Below are positions 18,801-26,458 of a stretch of 64,000 bases of DNA, one piece after another. Origin of the DNA: UBA8199 sp964507045 (GTDB taxonomy: Bacteria > Verrucomicrobiota > Verrucomicrobiia > Limisphaerales > UBA8199); assembly GCA_964507045.1 (NCBI GenBank), contig CAZDOO010000023.1, positions 1 through 64,000 of the forward strand, given 5' to 3'. Positions within the stretch are counted from its first letter, which is position 1; each line of letters starts with the position of its first letter. Both the position numbers and the translations under genes were made by a program. Below the pieces are notes generated by a model. The model made no database searches, was not told the DNA's origin, and saw nothing but the letters and a program-made list of their open reading frames with translations.

Positions 18801-18853
18801 CCGCAGCCTGCACATTTGCGCTTCGCGGAATCCGTATTCTCGAGGTTAGCCAT
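15812..18853 (-). CDS. Membrane Ser/Thr kinase with RDD domain, pseudokinase and second membrane module
   Basis: The 1013-residue protein begins with a zinc ribbon (C14, C17, C30, C33). An active Hanks-type kinase follows (about 72-340), with G-loop VLGAGGMGAVYE, K102 in VALKVL, HRDVKPSN near 189, DFG near 212 and GTPAFCSPEQLRGE. An RDD-type membrane domain (about 341-515) comes next. Then a second kinase-like domain (about 533-670) lacks key residues: KVWIRVV replaces VALKV, there is no HRD, and DFG reads DFP in KLLDFPAPG. A further transmembrane helix (about 754-778), an extracytoplasmic-looking segment and a hydrophobic C-terminal region with RDD-like ending GLQDRLAGTWPVPR close the protein. 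ATG 18853 starts the zinc ribbon. Confidence 0.9.
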   Translation of the reverse strand: MANLENTDSAKRKCAGCGAELPAGAPPDLCPKCLLKLALETQPDTGPGGTVVLPGAGAKSRSLPQPGEQLGHYAILRVLGAGGMGAVYEAQDLESGRRVALKVLSHRLDAPDARERFFREGRLAASINHPNSVYIFGTEEIGGTPVITMELVAGGTLQDRVRARGPLPVGEAVDCVLQIVEGLGAAQRVGILHRDVKPSNCYVGEDGVVKIGDFGLSVSTAVRTEPALTATGAFLGTPAFCSPEQLRGEELNVRSDMYSVGATLYYLLTGRTPFEAQNMVQLLATVLEQRPPSPRQFRPPVPSGLAKVVLRCLEKQPGERFRSYADLARALGPYSSVAPTPATLGLRFLAGMVDMTLLGLVACIINLLAFGGLMAFMEQSMQLSPKVLLCLFAWVCGVTLYFALFEGRLGAAAGKVLCRLRVVGPDRNPPGFARALFRALVFILPPFAPYWLAFGMNPRAYVAASQATQMFLGLSIYVVMALLFVTARRRNGFAAIQDLLTGTRVISRTALGSRPALVAPEAPAPATESAITIGPYHVLQPLAESADVKWFLGYDLKLLRKVWIRVVAPGTEPAPARLRNLGRVGRLRWLTGKRSPEGNWDAFEALNGRPLLELVGQPQAWREVRYWLHDLATEISLAEKEGTLPELALNRIWITAEGRAKLLDFPAPGLIGKSEFGRPKAESNVSSPPQTTPGFLTEVAMTALKGTGTPSGKAAGDVAVLPLHARAFLKDLSQMAGADAVAAALKPLLNRVAVVSRWRRAALVGGCLAVPLLACVGGVFGLTFVQELTRKNPGLMELSSLLQMRTSGRFWGGKNAHLPTDRQFAIYIAHHYRGLITNETAWSSWMVVSMIKGEGRKFAEQSVTDHPAPTEAEIKEADAVVGKHVPKQPFFGEKPPPALPVMVLAVALLVYVGLPALVAALLFRGGVVLLIAGVTYVRKDGARASRLRLFWRALVAWSPVVPLFAVAVLAIARHLTWQPYVALALLGLLAAASVALPKRGLQDRLAGTWPVPR

Positions 18854-19243
18854 ATTGTTCCGCCGGGTTCTTAAGCAGAATACGGCAAAGGTAACACGCC
18901 CGTCACGCAATCCCGGGGCGGCACGCGGGGGAAGGGGTGTGATCTCTCGGCCAGGCTTGCACCGGCTTGCCGGCTTCCGGCGTCTTGAGGCTGCGGCTGG
19001 CAAGAAGAGCGACCCGGCTTTACACCGGGTCGCCCAACCCAACCCAACTAGGAAAGACGGGCCGTGACTGTTTCCGGTCACCGCCCGAACCATGAAGGTG
19101 CAGGTAACCACCCCGCACCGCGGGCAATGATTGGCATGCGCTGTGCCAAAATGCAAGCCGGAAACGTCTCTTCGGCACACGCTCGGTCGGACTTGCCTTG
19201 GCCCACGGGGGATCTGGTAAGCTTGACCTGCAGACACATTACT
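18854..19243. other. Divergent intergenic region with a strong hairpin
   Basis: The region lies between the kinase (minus) and the nitroreductase (plus). A perfect 9-bp stem (gcgacccgg at 19009-19017, ccgggtcgc at 19025-19033) with a 7-nt loop is followed on the plus strand by ccaacccaacccaactagg. No reading frame there looks real. The hairpin could belong to a small RNA, a leader or a repeat; neither strand carries a T-run that would make it a canonical terminator. Confidence 0.5.
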
Positions 19244-19774
19244 ATGAATGCGAACAATAATGAGAACCTCAGGTTTATCTTCGGTCGCAGGAGCATCCGC
19301 GCCTACTCTGCCGCGCCGGTGAGCGAGGCGGCGGTTCAAACACTGCTGGAAGCCGCCATGGCCGCCCCTTCCGCGGCGGGGAAAGATCCCTGGCGGTTTG
19401 TCGTGATCCGCAACCGGCAGAAGCTCGGGGAGATCGCCGCCGCCCTGCCCAACGGCCCGATGATCGCCAAGGCGGCGCTGGGCATCGTCGTGTGTGGAGA
19501 ACTGCCGGCGGCGCATGACCAGCAAATCAGCTACTTGCTCCAGGATTGTGCGGCGGCGATCGAGAACCTGCTCTTATCCGCGCACATTCTGGGTTTGGGT
19601 GCCTGTTGGCTGGGAGTGCATCCCCGCGAGCAACGGATTGACTCCCTCAAGCAGATTCTCGGGCTGCCCCCCGCCATAATCCCCGTGGCCTGCATCTCGA
19701 TTGGCGGCCCCGGCGAGACCAAGGAAGCGCGCACCCGGTTCAGGCGGGATTACGTCCACCTGGAGCAGTGGTGA
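19244..19774 (+). CDS. Nitroreductase-family FMN oxidoreductase
   Basis: This 176-residue protein has the compact nitroreductase fold. The N-terminal FMN-phosphate motif FIFGRRSIRAYS is followed by LEAAMAAPSAAGKDPWRFVVI, DCAAAIENLLLSAHILGLGACWLG and a C-terminal region with VACISIGGPGETKEARTR. Such enzymes reduce nitro groups, quinones or flavins with NAD(P)H. The substrate is not predictable, and the short form with GACWLG resembles uncharacterised anaerobe and environmental members. It starts at ATG 19244; the frame runs upstream but without family similarity. It is convergent with the hemerythrin gene. Confidence 0.9.
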   Translation: MNANNNENLRFIFGRRSIRAYSAAPVSEAAVQTLLEAAMAAPSAAGKDPWRFVVIRNRQKLGEIAAALPNGPMIAKAALGIVVCGELPAAHDQQISYLLQDCAAAIENLLLSAHILGLGACWLGVHPREQRIDSLKQILGLPPAIIPVACISIGGPGETKEARTRFRRDYVHLEQW

Positions 19775-19808
19775 GGGTTTCGGCGGTAGCGCCCCCCGCG
19801 GCTGAGCG

Positions 19809-20243
19809 CTACGCCGCCTGGCGCCGCATCCAGTTCTTTCCCAGTTCGAGGAGCGTTTCCGCCTGGAGCGACTTCTCGAGCAGCGGGAACACATTCAGCT
19901 CCTCGCCCCGAAAATGCTCGCGCGAGGCGGTGATTGCGGACTTGAGCAGGCGCCGCGCCTCGGCGCACGTTTTGGCGGTGTGCACCTTGCGCAGGCGATC
20001 GTCAATTTCGTGATGCTCCTGGTGCATACGCTTGAGCTCGCCTTTGTGTGCCAGCACATGATCCAGCGCCAGGTAGGCCAGGTTGGTTTCCGTCTTGGCG
20101 TGCCCCTCCAGCAGGCCCTCCACGAGGCGGGCCATCGTGTTGATCGCCGCCGGCGTGTCCAGGCTCGGCAAGGCTCGCTCGATCTGATCAAACACGCCCA
20201 GGAAAATGGTATGCTCGGCCACCAGGGCCTCTGTAATCTTCAT
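19809..20243 (-). CDS. Hemerythrin HHE-domain protein
   Basis: The 144-residue all-helical protein shows the His/Glu pattern of a hemerythrin HHE cation-binding domain: LVAEHTIFLGVFDQIE, LLEGHAKTETNLAYLALDHVL, RMHQEHHEIDDRL and SREHFRGEELNVFPLLE. These residues would bind a di-iron centre, used for oxygen, NO or iron sensing and storage. No signal peptide or second domain is present. ATG 20243 is used; ATG 20252 is equally possible and adds three residues. It lies convergent with the nitroreductase gene, so the two redox-related genes are neighbours but not an operon. Confidence 0.9.
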   Translation of the reverse strand: MKITEALVAEHTIFLGVFDQIERALPSLDTPAAINTMARLVEGLLEGHAKTETNLAYLALDHVLAHKGELKRMHQEHHEIDDRLRKVHTAKTCAEARRLLKSAITASREHFRGEELNVFPLLEKSLQAETLLELGKNWMRRQAA

Positions 20244-20451
20244 GATTAGCATTACTCTAACTGGCCGACCTTGAAGTCGCAACCGTGGAGTTGCGTGGGC
20301 GTTGCGGTCACAAGCCCGGAGGGCGAGCGGCCTTGCCGGCCAAAGTGTTCGGGATGCCCATCCTACCCAGGGCTTGGTCGGGCGGTTGACTCCGGAAGCG
20401 CATTTTGCAACGCTGCTGCGGCCTTGCATAACAACGAAAGGTCCTAGAGCC

Positions 20452-21291
20452 GTGGAAATCAAGAAAGCTATCATCACCGCCGCTGGGCAGACGCAGCGGA
20501 CCCTTCCCCTGCAAACTCTGGTGGATCGCGACGGCGCCACCAAAACCGCGCTGCGGATTCTGATCGAGGAAGTCCTGGCGGCCGGCATCGAGGAGATCTG
20601 TGTTGTCACCTGCCCGGGTGATCAGGCGGCTTATGCTGCGGCGGCAGGAGGGCAGGGGGGGCGGCTGCGCTTCGTCGAGCAGAACGCGGTGCGGGGCTAC
20701 GGCCATGCGGTGTTCTGCGCGCGCGAGTTTGCCGGCGACAGCGCATTTCTGCTGCTTGTGGGTGATCACCTGTACGTCAGCGGTGGGAAGAAGCGTGCCG
20801 CGCAGCAACTGGTCGAGATCGCGGGCGCCGAGAATTGTGCCGTCTCGGCGGTGCAGGCGACGCGCGAGAGCAAGCTGCCGTATTACGGGGCGGTGGGCGG
20901 CCGGCTGGTCGCCGGGCGCAAGGGCTTGTACGAAATTTCAGAGGTGATCGAGAAGCCGACGCCCACCGAGGCCGAGCAAAGGCTGATCGTCCCCGGGCTG
21001 CGGGCGGGTCATTACCTGTGTTTCTTCGGGATGCACGTCCTCACGCCGGCGGTCATGGCCCTGCTCGGCGAGGAATTGACGCGGACGGCCAGTCGCAATG
21101 TGCATCTCTCCACCGCGCTGGCCCAACTTGCGCGGCGCGAGCGCTACCTGGCCGGCGAACTGCAGGGGCGGCGCTACGATATCGGCGTCAAGTATGGTTT
21201 GCTGACGGCGCAACTGGCGCTGGCGCTGGATGGACAGGACCGGGACGAGGTATTGAGCGGCCTGGTCGAGCTGTTGGCGCGGCGGGGCTGA
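20452..21291 (+). CDS. Sugar-1-phosphate nucleotidyltransferase-like protein with degenerate active site
   Basis: The 279-residue protein has the overall shape of GalU/RfbA-type nucleotidyltransferases: VEIKKAIITAAG at the start, LRILIEEVLAAGIEEICVVT, FLLLVGDHLYVS in the position of the metal-binding DxD region, and ISEVIEKPTPTEAE. The normally strict G-x-G-T-R...PK signature is replaced by AAGQTQRTLPLQTLVDRDGA, and the usual catalytic Lys is not obvious. It may be a divergent enzyme or a non-catalytic partner. GTG 20452 is the start (GAAAGG about ten bases upstream). It ends nine bases before the 1117-residue fusion gene, so the two are almost certainly one operon. Confidence 0.8.
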   Translation: MEIKKAIITAAGQTQRTLPLQTLVDRDGATKTALRILIEEVLAAGIEEICVVTCPGDQAAYAAAAGGQGGRLRFVEQNAVRGYGHAVFCAREFAGDSAFLLLVGDHLYVSGGKKRAAQQLVEIAGAENCAVSAVQATRESKLPYYGAVGGRLVAGRKGLYEISEVIEKPTPTEAEQRLIVPGLRAGHYLCFFGMHVLTPAVMALLGEELTRTASRNVHLSTALAQLARRERYLAGELQGRRYDIGVKYGLLTAQLALALDGQDRDEVLSGLVELLARRG

Positions 21292-21300
21292 GGGAGTCGC

Positions 21301-24300
21301 ATGAGGCCGGATCTCATTGCCATCATCACCGCCGCCGAGGCCAGCCTGCGCGATCAATCGCTCGAAGCGGCGTGCGCCGGGTTATCGGCGGTTGAATTGC
21401 TGGAGCAGTGCGTGCAGTTGGACCGGTTCCGCCGAAACCGCGAGAACCTTTACGAGCGGGTGCGAGCCCTGTTCTTCCTCTATTCGATCCACCGGTTCCA
21501 TTTGCCGCCAAAGCTTGAGACGGCAACACGCACCCCGCAATGCGCACCCCGCGCGCTCATTCCCTTCAAAGGCTACGAGCATCTGCTCCAGCGCCGGTTC
21601 GAGGAGGCGATTGACCATTTCCTGGCAGTGCAGCAGGCCGAAGGCCCCAGCGACGCTATCTCCAGCGCGCTGGCCTCGGCTTACCATCGGCTCGGGTTCC
21701 AAACGCTGGCCGACCAGGTTCGCCGGAGCGTCCGCTCGGTGCGCGGCAACCAGTGGATGTTTCGCATGGGGCATCCGGCCGATCACCCGTTGCGCCTGCG
21801 GCCCGAACTGCTGCGGCGCAACCCGGATGGCGGCCACTACCCGATTCTGCGCGAATGCACACCCGTGCGCATGGACCTCACGCACTGTGGTTGGAGCGAC
21901 ATCTTCTTCCTGGGCATGGACTTCCCCGAGGGGGCCAAGGTGCTTAATGTCTCGATTGACCTGGGAATACATGGGCGCGACGCCGCGCCGCGCCCGCCGG
22001 TCGAAGCTTACCTGCGCGTGATCGAAGAGCCGTTGCTCCGGTTGGTCAGCGTTGACCTGGGCGCGACGGCGAACATTACGAACCTGGCGGAGGTCTTTGA
22101 CTTTGCGAAGGACTACCTGGGCCTGCTAAAGGCGGCGGTGATTGCCGCCGGCATTGTGCCGCCGGGTATTGAGGGTTCGGGCCAGAGCCTGGCCGAGTTG
22201 CTGGCCCGCGTGGTCGGGCCGGGGCGCGGACTGGAGATTGCCAGCAGCGTGAACAATATTCCCAAGGGCTCGCGGCTGGCGGTTTCGACGACGCTGCTGG
22301 CTGCGCTGGTCAGCGTGTGCATGCGGGCCACGGGCCAGGCGGCCTCGCTCACGGGCCAGTTGCAGGAGCACGAACGCCGGCTGGTGCTGGCGCGGGCGCT
22401 GCTCGGCGAATGGCTCGGCGGTTCGGGCGGCGGCTGGCAGGACTCGGGCGGCGTCTGGCCGGGAATGAAGCTGATTGAAGGCGTGCTGGCGGGCGAAGGC
22501 GACCCGGAGTTCGGTGTCAGCCGGGGCCGGCTCATGCCGCAGCATCGCATTCTCGATCAGAAGGACGCTTCGCCGCAGACGCGCCGCAAACTTCAGGACA
22601 GCCTGGTGCTGGTCCACGGCGGCATGGCGCAGAATGTGGGGCCGATTCTGGAGATGGTCACGGAGAAGTATCTCCTGCGCTGCGACGCGGAATGGAAAGC
22701 GCGCCAGAGCATGTTGGGGATACTCAACGAGATACTCTCCGCCTTGCAAAGCGGCGACGTGCCCCGGATCGGCGCCGCGACCACCCGGAACTTCCAGCAG
22801 CCCATTCAAGCCATTATCCCTTGGGCTACAAATTACTTCACCGAGACCGTGATCCAGCGTGTGCGCGCAGAGTTCGGAGACGGCTTCTGGGGCTTCTGGA
22901 TGCTGGGCGGCATGTCCGGGGGCGGGATGGGGTTCATCTTTGCGCCGGAGCGGAAAGCGCGCGCGCAAGAGCGCCTGCAGGAGATTATGTCCGCCACCAA
23001 GCGGGAGCTTCAGAACGCGTTGCCATTTGCCATGGAGCCCGTGGTGTATGATTTCGCCATCAACGAGCGGGGCACAGTCGCCGAGCTGCTGGCGGGCGCC
23101 GCCGCGCTGATGCCGCCGGCCTATTACGCGCTGGTTGCGCCGCCGCTGCTGCGCCAAGACCGCCAGGCACTCTCGCCGCTGCGGCGCGCGGAACTGGACC
23201 AGTTCGGCGCCGCCTGCCGCAACCGGCCGGAGTTGCGCGGGATGGTGCAGACATTGTTTGATGTCATGCTGCCGCGCGGGAAGGCGGAATCCGCGGCCGA
23301 CCAATCCCTGGCGGCACTGCTCGAAGCGCACGGCTTTGACCGTGTGCAACATGAACAAATCCGCACCGATCTGAAGGAGGGCCGCATTGGCCTAGCCCAA
23401 AACCGCCTGCCGGCCAGCGCGGTCATCGAGGACGTGCGGGAGGGCGATGTTGCCGATCTCTCGAAGCTGCCGGCTGAGGCTGCGGACCTGGCCTTGGTTG
23501 GCCGCGCCGCATTGAAGAATGGTGAGCTGGCCGTAGTGTCACTGGCCGCTGGGGCCGGCAGCCGCTGGACGCAGGGCGCTGGCGTGGTGAAGGCTCTTCA
23601 TCCCTTCTGCAAAATGGCCGGGCACCACCGCACGTTCATGGAGGTGCACCTGGCCAAGAGCCGGCGCGTTTCGCGGCAGGTCGGCGCCGCTATCCCGCAC
23701 ATCTTCACCACCAGTTACCTAACCCACGCGCCGACCGAGGAGTTCCTCGCGCGGCAGAACCATTACGGTTACGAAGGGCCGCTGTACCTGTCGCCCGGCA
23801 AGTCAGTTGGCCTCCGCATGATCCCGACCGTGCGGGACCTGCGCTTCGTCTGGGAGGAAATGCCACAGCAAATTCTGGACGAGCAGCAGCAGAAGGTGCG
23901 CGACAGCCTGCGCCACGCGCTCACCAACTGGGCCCACACCACCGGTGAGGCCGGCGACTACACCGATAACCTGCCGCTGCAATGCCTGCATCCCGTCGGC
24001 CATTGGTATGAAGTGCCGAACCTGCTTCGCAACGGTGTGCTGGCCCGGCTGCTGGCAGAGCGCCCAGGCTTGAAATACCTGCTGCTGCATAACATTGACA
24101 CGCTCGGGGCGGATGCGGATCCCGCCTTGCTGGGCTGGCACATTCGCAGCGGGGCGTGCCTCACCTTCGAAGTCATTACCCGCCGGCTGGAAGACCGCGG
24201 CGGTGGCCTGGCGCGCGTCAACGGCCAGGTCCGCCTGGTCGAGGGACTGGCCATGCCGCGCGAAGAAGCCGAGTTCGCCCTGAGCTACTACAACTCGAAC

Positions 24301-24654
24301 ACGTGCTGGATTCACCTCGACAAGCTGCTCGCCGCCTTCGCTCTTACCCGCGCTGATTTGACAGACGGTGAGAAAGTCACCGCCGCCATCCGCAGCCTCG
24401 GGGCGAAGATGCCCACCTACATCACGCTGAAGGACGTGAAGAAGCGCTGGGGCCACGGGCAGGAGGACATCTTCCCGGTGACCCAATTTGAGAAGCTGTG
24501 GGTGGACATGACGGCGCTGCCGGAGTTGGAGTCGCGCTTCGTGGTGGTGCCGCGCCTGCGGGGCCAGCAACTCAAGGACCAGGCGCAGCTCGATGGCTGG
24601 CTGCGCGACGGCTCGGCGGCGTATGTCGAGAGCCGGTGCGAGTTCCAGGCTTGA
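21301..24654 (+). CDS. Fusion of fucokinase-like GHMP kinase and UDPGP-type nucleotidyltransferase
   Basis: This 1117-residue protein has three parts. Residues 1-150 are helical, partly TPR-like (RRFEEAIDHFLAV). About 190-560 resemble the GHMP domain of L-fucokinases: GWSDIFFLGMDFPEG (near 198), DLGATANITNL, NIPKGSRLAVSTTLLAAL (near 320), GGGWQDSGGVWPGMKL (near 378) and GGMSGGGMGFIF (near 540). About 740-1060 resemble UDP-sugar pyrophosphorylases: VSLAAGAGSRWTQGAGVVKA (near 750), HIFTTSYLTH and LLLHNIDTLGADADPALLG. It would phosphorylate a sugar at C1 and activate it with a nucleotide, as plant FKGP does, but with the domains in the opposite order. The second GHMP motif is degenerate. The substrate is unknown. 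Confidence 0.8.
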   Translation: MRPDLIAIITAAEASLRDQSLEAACAGLSAVELLEQCVQLDRFRRNRENLYERVRALFFLYSIHRFHLPPKLETATRTPQCAPRALIPFKGYEHLLQRRFEEAIDHFLAVQQAEGPSDAISSALASAYHRLGFQTLADQVRRSVRSVRGNQWMFRMGHPADHPLRLRPELLRRNPDGGHYPILRECTPVRMDLTHCGWSDIFFLGMDFPEGAKVLNVSIDLGIHGRDAAPRPPVEAYLRVIEEPLLRLVSVDLGATANITNLAEVFDFAKDYLGLLKAAVIAAGIVPPGIEGSGQSLAELLARVVGPGRGLEIASSVNNIPKGSRLAVSTTLLAALVSVCMRATGQAASLTGQLQEHERRLVLARALLGEWLGGSGGGWQDSGGVWPGMKLIEGVLAGEGDPEFGVSRGRLMPQHRILDQKDASPQTRRKLQDSLVLVHGGMAQNVGPILEMVTEKYLLRCDAEWKARQSMLGILNEILSALQSGDVPRIGAATTRNFQQPIQAIIPWATNYFTETVIQRVRAEFGDGFWGFWMLGGMSGGGMGFIFAPERKARAQERLQEIMSATKRELQNALPFAMEPVVYDFAINERGTVAELLAGAAALMPPAYYALVAPPLLRQDRQALSPLRRAELDQFGAACRNRPELRGMVQTLFDVMLPRGKAESAADQSLAALLEAHGFDRVQHEQIRTDLKEGRIGLAQNRLPASAVIEDVREGDVADLSKLPAEAADLALVGRAALKNGELAVVSLAAGAGSRWTQGAGVVKALHPFCKMAGHHRTFMEVHLAKSRRVSRQVGAAIPHIFTTSYLTHAPTEEFLARQNHYGYEGPLYLSPGKSVGLRMIPTVRDLRFVWEEMPQQILDEQQQKVRDSLRHALTNWAHTTGEAGDYTDNLPLQCLHPVGHWYEVPNLLRNGVLARLLAERPGLKYLLLHNIDTLGADADPALLGWHIRSGACLTFEVITRRLEDRGGGLARVNGQVRLVEGLAMPREEAEFALSYYNSNTCWIHLDKLLAAFALTRADLTDGEKVTAAIRSLGAKMPTYITLKDVKKRWGHGQEDIFPVTQFEKLWVDMTALPELESRFVVVPRLRGQQLKDQAQLDGWLRDGSAAYVESRCEFQA

Positions 24655-24675
24655 GATTGAACGCGGCCGCGCCAG

Positions 24676-25944
24676 CTATTTGGCTGTGCCCTTCGTATCC
24701 GCGAGCCGCCACTCCGAATCCTGTCGCAGGTAAACCGTCTGCGTCGGGAAGGCAAAGCTGATTCCCTCCGCGTCGAAGCGCCGTTTTAGCTCCAGGTTAA
24801 ACTGCTGGAACCCGAGCGCGTATTCATTGAAATCAGTGGACTTCCACCAATGTACGACCTGGATGTTCAGGGACGAACTCTCGAACTTGTTGAAGCAGAT
24901 AAGCAGGTCGGCGGTTTTCGGGTGCGGACGGAGAATCTCGTCCAGGATTTGCACGGCGCGTTCCACACGCTCGGCTGGGGTGTCGTAGGTCAGGCCGATG
25001 TTCAACACCGTCTTGATCTTGGCACGCTTACTCACGTTCACGATGTTGGCGTTGGCGATGGTCCGGTTAGGGATTGTCACAAGGTGCCCGTCGAGGTTCC
25101 GCACGCGGGTGCTGCGCAGGCCAATGGACTCGACTGTGCCATCCACAGTGTCCAGCTGGATGCGGTCGCCGACGCGGAATGGCTTGTCCGCGAAGATGGC
25201 CACGGCGCCGAACAGGTTGGACAGGGTGTCCTGGGCGGCCAGGCCGACGGCCAAGCCGCCGATGGACAGGGATGCGAGCAGGCCGGTGACATTCATGCCC
25301 AGGTTCTGGGAAGTCACCAGCACCGCGACCACCAGCACGAAGATCTTCAGGGTCTTCCTGATGATGGGGAACAACTGGTGGTCCACGACGCCTTCCTGGG
25401 CCGCCGCTCGCTGTTGCCACAAGCCGGTCAGCAAGTCCACGAACTTGACCGCAATGTAGGTCAGCGAGCAGGCCACAACGATCTTGAGGCCGTTGGAGAT
25501 GAAACGGGAGGTCCATTCCGGCCAGTCGAACAGCCGCAACCCGATGTGCAGAAACACCACGAAGGCGATCACCTTGACCGGTCCCCGGAGCAGTTCCAGG
25601 AGCAAGTCGTCGAGCTGGGTTTCCGTCTTGGCGGCCCAGCGCTTCAACTGTTTCTGGATGACCCAGTCCAACAGCTTCGCCACATAGAACGCCAGCACCA
25701 CATAAACAAGGAAGGACAGGTATTGCCAGACCGGGTTGCCGAACGCCTCCGTGCCCAAGCCGGGCACCCGATCCAGCCCGAAAGTCAGCCAGACGTGGTT
25801 GCCCGCTTTTTCCGCCTTCGCCGGCTCTGCGGCGCCCAGCGGCATCTGCCGCAACGCCAAAGCGGCAGCCGCCAGGCTGGCCCGCCTGCCGATCCAATAC
25901 TGTGCCAATCTTATGTCCCGTTTCATGCGGCCATTACTATTCAT
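24676..25944 (-). CDS. Small-conductance mechanosensitive channel (MscS family)
   Basis: The 422-residue inner-membrane protein has a signal-like N-terminus, several transmembrane helices (about 60-230) and the MscS core. The pore helix SLSIGGLAVGLAAQDTLSNLFGAVAIF is followed by the beta domain FRVGDRIQLDTVDGTVESIGLRST, then IPNRTIANANIVNVS and a cytoplasmic alpha/beta domain ending in SFAFPTQTVYLRQDS. It opens on membrane stretch to release solutes after osmotic downshock. The start is ATG 25944, or ATG 25926 six codons on; neither has a good ribosome-binding site. It is divergent from an MFS gene, with repeat element B between them. Confidence 0.93.
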   Translation of the reverse strand: MNSNGRMKRDIRLAQYWIGRRASLAAAALALRQMPLGAAEPAKAEKAGNHVWLTFGLDRVPGLGTEAFGNPVWQYLSFLVYVVLAFYVAKLLDWVIQKQLKRWAAKTETQLDDLLLELLRGPVKVIAFVVFLHIGLRLFDWPEWTSRFISNGLKIVVACSLTYIAVKFVDLLTGLWQQRAAAQEGVVDHQLFPIIRKTLKIFVLVVAVLVTSQNLGMNVTGLLASLSIGGLAVGLAAQDTLSNLFGAVAIFADKPFRVGDRIQLDTVDGTVESIGLRSTRVRNLDGHLVTIPNRTIANANIVNVSKRAKIKTVLNIGLTYDTPAERVERAVQILDEILRPHPKTADLLICFNKFESSSLNIQVVHWWKSTDFNEYALGFQQFNLELKRRFDAEGISFAFPTQTVYLRQDSEWRLADTKGTAK

Positions 25945-26000
25945 ACCCGGGCTCGCGGGCAAGTCTCTTGAGGAGCGGGCGACTTGCCTGCTGCCGTCGG

Positions 26001-26411
26001 CGCAGCTCGCTTTCCTGCCAGGGGAGGGGTGGGGCGCCGGCATTCTGGTCGGCCACCGGGTCAACTCCTGGCCGGGCCGACCGGCATATAGGCGTTTGTT
26101 ACAGGCCGAGCCGCACGCCACACCACTCGAGGGCCGGGTTCGGCTCCCGGTCCGGATGGCCCAAAAGCCCAGTAACATCCCGATCCGGGCCATAATCCGC
26201 TCTCCCCTGGCCTAGCTCACCGTCTCCTCACCGTCACCCCTCCCTAGCACCTCTCATAATTTATGAGAGGTGCTAGGGAGGGGTGACGGTGAGGAGACGG
26301 AGGGGTGACGGTGGGGGGCTGGAGCAGGGGGTCCCGGCCGAACCGGGGGGGTGTCGGGTGGCGCCGCGCAGAAGGGGCGCAGCCCGGCTTGTTACAGGAA
26401 AGTGAGATGCG
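26001..26411. mobile_element. MITE-like element, copy B (inverted relative to copy A)
   Basis: This is a reverse-complement homologue of the element at 11844-12257. Its right end, ggaaagtgagatgcg (26397-26411), equals the copy A end; its left end (around 26001-26017) is a degenerate inverse of it. Shared internal blocks include tataggcgtttgttacagg, ccgggtcaactcctgg and accgggggggtgtcggg. The centre is a perfect palindrome. No transposase frame is inside. It fills most of the 25945-26458 gap between divergent mscS-type and MFS genes, the same kind of site as copy A. Divergence between copies suggests old insertions. Confidence 0.75.
26220..26300. repeat. Perfect 40-bp-arm palindrome with 11-bp units
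   Basis: Arms 26220-26259 and 26261-26300 are perfectly complementary about t26260. The inner arms (tagcacctctcataa and complement) are identical to the palindrome at about 12.0 kb; the outer arms are a different sequence but keep 11-bp periodicity (ctagggagggg, tgacggtgagg, agacggagggg, tgacggtgggg running to about 26317). Compensatory change on both arms while pairing stays perfect implies that the structure is maintained or copied. Confidence 0.92.
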
Positions 26412-26458
26412 TCCTGCTGCCGCCTCAGCCCATCCGGACTTGAATTCTCGCGCCATCC

